Positions 56,606 through 64,000 of a stretch of 64,000 bases of DNA are shown here, piece after piece (position 1 is the first letter of the stretch; each line of letters starts with the position of its first letter). The translations under genes and the position numbers were made by a program. Source of the DNA: Haliclona indistincta (Eukaryota; Porifera; Demospongiae; Haplosclerida; Chalinidae); NCBI GenBank assembly GCA_964017065.1, contig OZ024792.1:938092-1002091 (forward strand), read 5' to 3'. The notes below the pieces were generated by a model. It saw only the letters and a program-made list of their open reading frames with translations, had not been told where the DNA came from and did not search any database.

Positions 56606-57775
56606 TATAGGTTAGAGACCGAGGCCTAGGGATCTACGCGGTATAGAGGTTGTGCACATACAACTTTGACGCACATTTTTCGTGTTAGTAACCGTTGCTA
56701 CGACGCCATTTTGAGTGTCAGACAAGAAGTACTTTAGCATTTTTGATAGCTAGATAAAGCTGTACAGTCACGCTATGGTGCAAACAAGCACTGCTACGTG
56801 GAATACAAGAATAATACAAGCTGTATGCATCAAGCAAGGGCTCTCTCATGGAACGGCAGCACTTTCCTCCACTCGAGGTACGGTATCCAGATGGTTGAAG
56901 CCGTTCTAACAACACTGTTTTGACGTGGTATAGACTACAAGGACTCGTACGTACTGTACGAGCGAAGCCTGGCCACTGAAAGGTCTGTTTAAAGAAAGTC
57001 GCTATTCTTGCTCCGCCGCACTTCTTTGTTTCGTCTTCTGTGTAGCCCTGGTACTAAGCAAGACTGCTATCCACTTTTTACTGAGCGGTGCAGCTTACAA
57101 ACGAGAGCAGAGCACGTTGTTTCTTGCAGTTGACACTCAAAATCGCCGTGTGCATCACGTGCGTTCGATTTGTGACGTCACACGCACAACCTCTATAGAA
57201 ACCCGAGAGGAAGCCATATAGAACCCGAGCGCGTAGCGCGAGGGTTCTATGGCGACGCGAGGGTTTCTATACCGCGTAGATCCCGTTGGCCGAGGTCTCT
57301 AACCGGCTTAGAGTATAGCAACCGTTGCTATCCAACAAGGAATTTTCGACGCTGCGCAAATGTTTTGTAAAGAACACGGTCTTACTTCAGCGATGGGAAA
57401 ACACAGTCGAGTTTAGCTAGAGTACGTCGCTAAACGGCTTTCCATGTCTTGTTACACCTTGCTGGTACTCTGTCTCGTCTTCTACCATCCTTCCGCCATC
57501 GCTTTAGCGTCTGCTAGTGGCTTTCTGACGCAACAAAAAGTTAGTTTCTGGAACTCACTCACGCTCACACGTGTACAAGCCTCACATCAGGTGTTCTTGT
57601 AATAACAATTTTTATGGCTTGTTATGAATGCACTCTCACTAAGCAAACTGTGGTCTATCTGTTCGCGGAAGGACTCTATCTGTTCGTGGATGGACTCTAT
57701 CCGTTCGCGGATGGTCTCTACAGCAAATAGATCCTCGGATCTAATAAATCTGATTGGTCAATAACATTGAGCTAT
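56606..57775. mobile_element. Nested TIR elements inside the FB1 palindrome
   Basis: One inverted pair (GGTTAGAGACC...GGATCTACGCGGTATAG) spans 56611-57304. A second pair (TTAGAGTATAGC / GCTATACTCTAA) spans ~57309-57780. A tandem CTATC(T/C)GTTCG(C/T)GGA unit is at 57656-57712. Neither carries a recognised gene. Confidence 0.55.
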
Positions 57776-58004
57776 ACTCTAAGGTCTGTTAGTAAGTCAA
57801 TCGTGTTACCATTCCATGCTTGTTCCTTGTTAGATTGCATTGTAGGCCAGTGGTAGATTTCACAACCCTACATCCTTTTGATTTCGATAGAAATCTTTTT
57901 CATTTCTTTGCGGTTGGGTCCTATTAAAAATCAAAGCTTAGTACCCAAGGACATGCAGGAAAAAATTTGGTGCTTTTATCCGGCTGGTCCCCATCCTTTT
58001 GAAA

Positions 58005-58220
58005 ATCTGCTTTACTAAATGATTGTTTGCATTGATGATTGCTCTTCTCACAACACATTTTATCGTAGCTATTGTAAGAATCCTTCCATCATGTGGATTA
58101 CAACTAATGTAGTAGATAGAGGTACTCAAAGCTGCACTGTTGACCGGTTAGTTGTAGATTGTACAAACAGTGAATAGTATCAGACTGACCTGAGCAACAC
58201 ACACAGCAATGAGACTGTAC
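58005..58220 (-). pseudogene. Receptor fragment Q: N-terminal half of an Ig exon
   Basis: The frame at 58010-58125 reads SCNPHDG ... IKCVVRRAI, matching the start of the Ig exon up to just before the WFRENT position. It is then cut by the large palindromic element. A GT donor after VCVAQ near 58180 may mark the signal exon. No other exons are found. Confidence 0.65.
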
Positions 58221-58826
58221 ATGTGTATGTACATGTACATGTGTATGTTGCCAAAAACTTTAACCTATGACACTGTTTACACTAATCAATCGTTTCCTTT
58301 ACTTTCATTTTAGTTCATGTGACTTTAAAAGTTGGCTTCTGATGGATAATTTGGGAGATAAAGTTCTACTGGAAACATGCTCAACGTAATCTAACTAAGT
58401 ACACTCAAGCAGGCACAGACAGTAGTAAAATTTTTAATGCAAAAACAGTCTTGTGCTTTAATGGGTCATTTGTTAGAGATTTGTAGTGAGTAAAATAAAT
58501 CAGCCATGTAGCATTATTGTGCTTTTACATGGAATGCATGAGTGTGTTATGGCTATGTGCAATCATGTGGAAGCAAAACTAAGTGGGCTGAGCTGAGCTA
58601 GCATTCTCCAAACATGATATGCGACTTCCAAGCAACCAAATCACTTGTTAAATACAAATAACTGTCATTACAATGTACCACAAGAGACATACACAGTCAC
58701 TGATTTTGTTGGATGTACCACAAGGGATGCTCACCTGCAGTGTTTAGCACACACAGAGCACAAAGCATTAATACAGATAGCCCAAGGTACGTTTAACAAA
58801 TTATTTTTTTGTTATCATGAATGTTT
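58221..58826. other. Spacer with no recognised gene
   Basis: It contains a short TGTACATGTGTATG repeat (58217-58250) and no credible frame. It is the 3' flank of receptor M. Confidence 0.4.
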
Positions 58827-60366
58827 TCATTTGTTCAATACACTGTACTGTTGCTGGTCTGCAGAGGTCATGTCACTAGGAGCTGGAGGGACTCCAGGAT
58901 GCTGGAGAGAGCTGTACTCCTGCTCACCATAGCCTGCTGCTAGCTTGTCACGACCCATAGTGTTGGACGATGTGTTGAGGGAGCTGTACTGATCATCTGC
59001 TGTCAGCTCCATGGGTAGAGTGTTAGTAGCTGTCTGATAGTAACCCAGCTTGCTATAGGCAGCATGTCCTCCAGTTGCAGTATTTTCCAGGTGCGAATAC
59101 TGACTGTCACTGACTCCAGTAGCATCATACAGTGGGCCATCAAATAGCATAGGTGCAGCAGAACCAGGACCAGGAGGACCTGATGTTGTGGCATCAGTCA
59201 GGCAGCTGTATTCACTGTTCATGATATTTCCACCTTCTTTGGTCAGACTCATTGATCTATAGAAACTAGTCAACTTGCTCTTTGTTTATTTTTAATGTGA
59301 CATTTTACCTTTTTAAGTCATCTGGTTGGTCATATATGACAGGTGGTGGTTGTGAAGTAGTGTTGTTTGACCTGCAATGTTGTTGATATGGATGTCAGTT
59401 TTTGCATCAGTCAGGATAAACTCACTGTAATTCTATGTTGATGTTGTCTTCTGCACAATTATTGTAGCTCACTGCTTTGTTGCTATAACCACCTACATTG
59501 ATAATGTACATACAAATATCAGCTAGTAAGTATTCTTGCCTGTGTGTGTCCATTGCTTGTCTTGTTTCTTTCTTCTATTCATCATTATTATTAGTAGTAT
59601 CACAATGAGCATTGAGCAGATGATCAGTACTAGTACTACACCAGCTGATGCTCCTGCTATAATGGGTGTGATAGACTGTGGTATCATAGGTGATCCAGTA
59701 GGTGATGGGTGGGAGGTGATATTTACAAGACTACTTGATAAGTTCTGAGTGGTGCAGACTATAGGTGTGGTCTGGTTCTCTGGTTCATCAGCACACCTTA
59801 CGTGATCCCTACTTTGTACTGCATTGCTACACATTGCTACACTGTAGTTCCAAGGAGCCAGTAGTGTGAACACATTGCTCCTCTCCAGAGGCTGGTCAGG
59901 ATCAGCAGTTCTGTTGATCACCTGACACCAGTACTTGCCTAGTAGACTAGGACTGTATGGCTGATTGATAAACTTATTGTCATGATATCTTGATAACCGA
60001 TCAGTACTACTCAGTTGACTAACAGGATCACCTAGTCCCAGGCATTGTACTAATCCATCTGTGTTCTCTCTGAACCATTCAATAGAATAGTTGGTATTTA
60101 CAGTAGAATGTCTCTTCACAACACAGTCCAATGATATTCGAACTATAGTATTATCATTGTGTTGATCATAGGGATTACAACCTTGTAGTGTACTTGAGGG
60201 AGGCTGTGCCAGATACGCAAAGCTACAAATTTGACCTATAAATAAAATTAATAATAGTCTTAGTCAGAATAAGCATAAAATAAGGGTCTTTACCTGAACA
60301 GTGAGTATTGAACATCATTACTGTCAAGAAGTTGAAAACAATGACAAGTAGAGACATCATGGCCAT
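58827..60366 (-). CDS. Receptor M: Ig-like receptor with poly-YxxL tail, intact
   Basis: The exons are 60294-60366, 59540-60235, 59426-59492, 59309-59371 and 58827-59256; they sum to 1329 nt, 442 residues, all phases consistent. The start is the first in-frame ATG, giving MAMMSLLVIVFNFLTVMMF as signal peptide. The ectodomain is the QCLGLG subtype with WFRENT, LLGKYWCQV and INRTADPDQ in place of INTTADPDQ. The membrane span contains AGASAGVVLVLIICSMLIVILL, then NRRKKQDK. Tail motifs are YDQP, YSCL, YSHL, YSKL, YSSL twice and YSVL. The GC donor after exon 2 is conserved with E and F. Closest relative is F. Confidence 0.83.
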
Positions 60367-60413
60367 GGCCAGTTTAAGCAGAACTAGCGACAGAAAGTTT
60401 ACATGGTATAGAC

Positions 60414-60960
60414 TGTTTAAGGTGGCGTTTCACCGGAAACAGCAAGTAAAATTAATAGTAATGTTCACGGTTTATTCATAGATATCGATCGTCAACCGGC
60501 TATGGCCAATAGTCGTTCCTGTAACACAAATTTTGCGGCGCGCGCTCACTATCATGGTGGGGTCGGACATTACGTAATTAGTCACATGACAGTACTGCAT
60601 TCCGATCATACTAATGTCTAGCCTCGCCTCCAGGCCACTCTCCTTGCTATGCCAATGCATGCTAGTATGCTACAAGCAGCCTACAAGCATGCATGCTAGT
60701 ACAAGCATGCATGCTAGTGCATGCCAATGCATGCTAGTACGCATGCTAGTACAAGCACTACTTGCATGCGTTTTTCATGCACCGAAAAACACTCGATGAA
60801 GACGCTGACCAGCAACCTGACGACGTGGTACAAGTGCTATCCCTCGGTTCACCGTTCAAGTATAAATATCTTGAGCTTTGATCTCCTGGCAGTAGAAATG
60901 AGGCATTTAAAAGTCAAGGGATAAGACTTACATTACAGAGAATATAGAGAGGCATTATGA
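60414..60960. other. 5' flank of M with ATGCATGC-rich repeats
   Basis: GCATGCATGCTAGTACAA-type units recur between 60650 and 60765. The overlapping open frames are low-complexity by-products. The left edge AAGGTGGCG resembles ends near 38342 and 63904. Confidence 0.45.
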
Positions 60961-61429
60961 CATCTTTGTATGCAACCACTCGGCAAGTGACCTAGACAGC
61001 GTTTATCCAGCGTGGATGATAATTAAGGATGGTACTATTATCATTGCCGATCGGCAATGATATGTAGGGATGACCTCGAACTAAGATGGCGGCTACTCAT
61101 GTGTGAAAATGAGTTTTCGCACATATCTCTATTGTTATACATTTCTGCTGCATTTTAACTGTCTCTAAGTGAATCTGAAGTGTAAGCGCTTGTGGGAAGT
61201 CTATGAAAGTCGCCGGGACTGCTTGCTTGACGACGAAAATCAAGATGGCAACTCTCAGAGAGCCGTCGCAGATCTTCGCTGTTTTAGCGTTTCTCGAGAT
61301 TCCATACATCTAGGATTGATCAGACGATTGTTCTGAGCATGGAAATACCTTTGGCGAAGCTGACAGACGTTCCTAAAGTGGTAAAATAAATCTCCGCCCA
61401 CACGGATTGTTCATCTTCTTTCTTCTTCT

Positions 61430-61513
<84 letters not shown>

Positions 61514-61800
61514 TCCTTCCTTCCTTCCTTCCTTCCTTCCTTCCTTCCTTCCTTCCTTCCTTCCTTCCTTCCTTCCTTCCTTCCTTCCTTCCTTCCTTTC
61601 TTTCTTTCCTTCTTTCCTTCCAGTCGAATCGCAACCGTACGGGAAATACATTATTGCATTGAGGATTTATTTGCAATGGGTACGCCCACGCACGCCCAAA
61701 ATGTCGTTTCTGCGTTCAACGAGAGTCGGCATCTTTTTACCTGCCACGGGCGCATGGTTTGCACTACGGTTCCAAAATCACACCTCTTGTTAGTTCAATC
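60961..61800. repeat. Repeat element with (TTTC)n(TTCC)n microsatellite
   Basis: It has a TATGTAGGGATGACC ... AAGATGGCGGCTAC block like the FB1 end (61060-61096) and a pyrimidine microsatellite at 61423-61620, but the flanking sequence differs from FB1. It may be a related family. Confidence 0.55.
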
Positions 61801-62412
61801 ATACAGCTATAAAACAGTGTAGAACTCGTGTTCATAAGGCAGCTGTTAGTGAAGAATCACCAGAGTTAGTAAAGAAGGTAGATTTTCAATCACCTCTACT
61901 TAGCTTAGGTACACTTTTGGTTTAAAGCAGCTACAGTCTTGAAATTAGCTTTATTCTCTAGAGTATAGATATAGCTACAATCTGATGTAAACAAATCTAC
62001 TGTCCTCAATTCATAACAATCCTAAATTTAATTCACAAAATGAACAATAAATTGATGTATTGTTGTCATAATGTAAGGCAAATCAGCTGAAGTACGTCAG
62101 GATAATGTGTGCTGTCTTTGTAGAAGATCCGGAGGATACATGGTACGCTTTGAACGCTGGAGTGAAGAGGAGAAACAGTATGTGTTAGTACACATGAGCA
62201 CAATACCTCCAGCCAATAGCGTAACGTGCAAAAGATAAAATAGAGGCTAAAAGATGCTGCCATGATCTTACCAAAATGGACAAAACAAAAATAGACACAC
62301 ATACACAATCATGCTTTTATAGAATCTACTTGTGCAAATGTATGACTTCAGAATCACAATAATTATGTTATTGTTATTGTTGTATTGTTAGTGCATGGAC
62401 TAGAAATCTTTG
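61801..62412. other. Spacer with no recognised gene
   Basis: The minus-strand frame at 62066-62308 shows no recognised domain. It is the 3' flank of receptor P. Confidence 0.35.
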
Positions 62413-63888
62413 TCACATGTAGTACGGCTCTTTTATTGCAGTGTCATATGTAGTATCAGTCTCTCTCTTGATAGGGTCCACTATAGAGTACATCTTGCCC
62501 TCCACCTCCACTGAAGGTGGTCCTCTCCTCCCAGTGGGTGTGGTGTACACACTAATGTAGTCTGTGGTAACAGTGTCCAGTGGTTGGTAGAGTGCAGCTG
62601 GAGAGTCACTGCTGGTATACTGAACAGCATCATAGTTGGCTGTGACAGGATGTTGATTGTTTTTAGCAATGTGTTCTATTATAGAAAAACAAGCATAAAA
62701 CAAATGTTAGGTATTTCTCTGAGACAACAGAATCCGTATATCATACCTTGTTTGCTAAACTTCTCTTTTGTTGTTTCAGTGTTATGTTCACTCTCTATAT
62801 CACTATACAAACCAATATATTATCACAATGCACTGAATGTATCTCAGCTACTCACTGCAGTGCTGTTTGATGGTCTCTAGTTTGAGAATCCTTCTCTGTA
62901 GTTTAATTGCAGTATCTGCTATTAAATTGAATCAGCAACTTTCTTACTTTGTCTCCATTTTATGACTATTATCACAATGACTCCTACTGCTAACAGACCA
63001 AATATTGCAATGACCACACCCATTACTGCTATTACTGAACTCAATTGCTGCTCATCACTAGCCTGAGTGGGTGTGGTTATAGGTGTGTGAGCATGCACTG
63101 ACAATGAAGTTTGTGTGATTGCAGTGAACATAGCAGCTGTTGTTGCTGTTTTTAAAATCTGTGATAGATGTGAAGTTGTGGTTTCAATTCGATTAGACAG
63201 ATCAGCACACGTTATGTTATCCCTACTTTGTACTGCATCGTTACACATTACCACACTGTAGTTCCCAGGAGCCAGTAGTGTGAACACACTGCTCCTCATC
63301 AGAGGCTGGTCAGGATCAGCAGTTGTGTTGATCACCTGACACCAGTACTTGCCTAGTAGACTAGGACTGTAGGGCTGGTTGATAAAATTTTTGTCATGAT
63401 ATCTTGATGCCCGATCTGATGACCCATCAGCATTACTCAGTTGACTAACAGGATCACCTAGTCCCAGGCATTGTACTAATCCATCCATGCATGTTCTCTC
63501 TGAACCATTCAATAGAATAGTTGGTATTTACAGTAGAACGTCTCCTCACAACACAGTCAAATGATATTCGAACTAAACTTAGTTGATTGTAGGGATTACA
63601 ACCTTGTAGTGTACCAGAGGGAGGCTGTGCCAGATACGCAAAGCTACAATTTTCCCCTATGATAGTATTATAAATAATTGTATTAGTCAGAATAGCCATA
63701 AAATGGTCCTTACCTGAACAGTGAGTATTGAACATCATCACTGTCAAGAAGTTGAAAACAATGATAAGTGGAGACCTCATGGCCAGTTTAAGCAGAACTA
63801 GTGACAGAAAGTTTATACGTATGACTGCATGAAATAGACTGTTTGTCCGGATCCCCACCCACCATACATTTACTGACAATGTCAACAA
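62413..63888 (-). pseudogene. Receptor locus P: type-3 tail, single frameshift
   Basis: All exons are present: signal (start 63888 or 63780; donor ~63715), Ig (right end ~63655), stalk and membrane span (MGVVIAIFGLLAVGVIVIIVIKW, ~62955-63030), short exons near 62865-62905 and 62780-62815, and the final tail exon (62413-62675) with QYTSS, LYQPL, DYISVYTTP, MYSIV, TYDTA and EPYYM. The only visible lesion is a 4-base insertion at ~63485-63490 between WFREN and DGLVQCLG, which shifts the frame. If it is an assembly or allele error, P would be the intact type-3 gene. Confidence 0.7.
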
Positions 63889-64000
63889 ATCAATATCCTG
63901 TTATGGTGGCGGGGTACTTGAATTACATAAAAAATTTATTCATAAATATTTACTAATGTTTACTAGTTAAGATAAGTTTTTCAAGTGATAGCTACTTTAT
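63889..64000. promoter_or_regulatory. 5' flank of P, shared with F
   Basis: It is closely similar to 38307-38430 upstream of F, including CAATATCCTGTTA(A/T)GGTGG. No motif is recognised. Confidence 0.4.

Larger units (their letters stand above)
55384..57905 (-). mobile_element. FB1 copy, inverted, with nested elements
   Basis: It starts with the terminal hairpin (55384), then a TTTC/TTCC microsatellite (55628-55850), CACGTGCG-type boxes and the palindrome. The palindrome is split at ~56606 and resumes at ~57780 (GGTCTGTTAGTAAGTCAATC). Confidence 0.75.
53985..57990. mobile_element. Large palindromic element split by FB1
   Basis: The left arm (53985-54510) is mirrored by 54950-55383 and, after the inserted FB1, by 57906-57990. 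The arms meet around a loop with a minisatellite (54730-54915; TTCTTGCACTATCTTACAG units). The right arm translates in part to KYGCKSEKGCGADRCTCKK, a cysteine-rich motif like those in some transposon proteins. It is decayed and interrupts a receptor-like exon (locus Q). Confidence 0.7.

Noticed and set aside
60614..60799. Met-His-Ala repeat peptide
   Set aside because: Produced by GCATGCATGC-type low-complexity DNA.
63454..63888. Receptor P as an intact gene starting at 63888
   Set aside because: A 4-base insertion near 63487 shifts the frame inside the Ig exon. The downstream ORF begins in another frame.

Overview
The window reads as nuclear DNA of an early-branching animal, most likely a demosponge. 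This is inferred from spliced genes with very short introns, AT-rich intergenic DNA, single-pass tyrosine-motif receptors, and a repeat load of gypsy LTR elements, restriction-like-endonuclease LINEs and many foldback elements. It cannot be proved without a database search. I see no rRNA, convincing tRNA, CRISPR array or bacterial-type operon.

The organising theme is a tandem array of about 16 related receptor loci (named A to Q here), all on the minus strand. Each intact gene encodes a signal peptide, one Ig-like ectodomain (Cys, Trp, then a Tyr-Trp-Cys signature), a stalk, one membrane span and a tyrosine-rich tail. There are four tail types. The poly-YxxL (ITIM/ITAM-like) tail is in E, F, M and fragments C', C''. 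The YxTP tail is in B, G, I and N/J. A YTSS/YQPL/YSIV tail ('type 3') is in H, L and P. A YVND/YTSL tail occurs only in C. Four genes look intact after phase-consistent exon reconstruction: E (33502-35203), F (36713-38306), M (58827-60366) and probably I (44935-46291). The others carry stops, frameshifts, deletions or insertions. YxTP and type-3 loci form a repeated two-gene cassette (B-A, I-H, N/J-L) with a conserved spacer.

The rest is dense, nested mobile DNA. From 2901 to 7670 a stack of palindromic elements splits the last exon of locus B. From 9232 to 17652 a composite foldback repeat ('FB1': palindrome, internal region, purine microsatellite, terminal hairpin) contains a nearly complete gypsy element with near-identical LTRs, two TIR elements and a second FB1. 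Further FB1 copies lie at 27005, 32436, 38745, 41862, 51195 and 55384. Mutator-like foldbacks with 9-bp target duplications lie at 5166, 20338 and 35282. A 5'-truncated LINE and a hAT-like MITE are nested in the FB1 copy at 38745. Very large palindromes lie at 5889-6884 and 53985-57990.

Inferred working model: the array is a birth-and-death family of cell-surface receptors in which ectodomain and signalling-tail exons are recombined, a central ectodomain block is homogenised, and repeats drive duplication and loss. The tails imply signalling through tyrosine kinases, SH2 adaptors and phosphatases. A role in immunity or self/non-self recognition is plausible but not shown by sequence alone.
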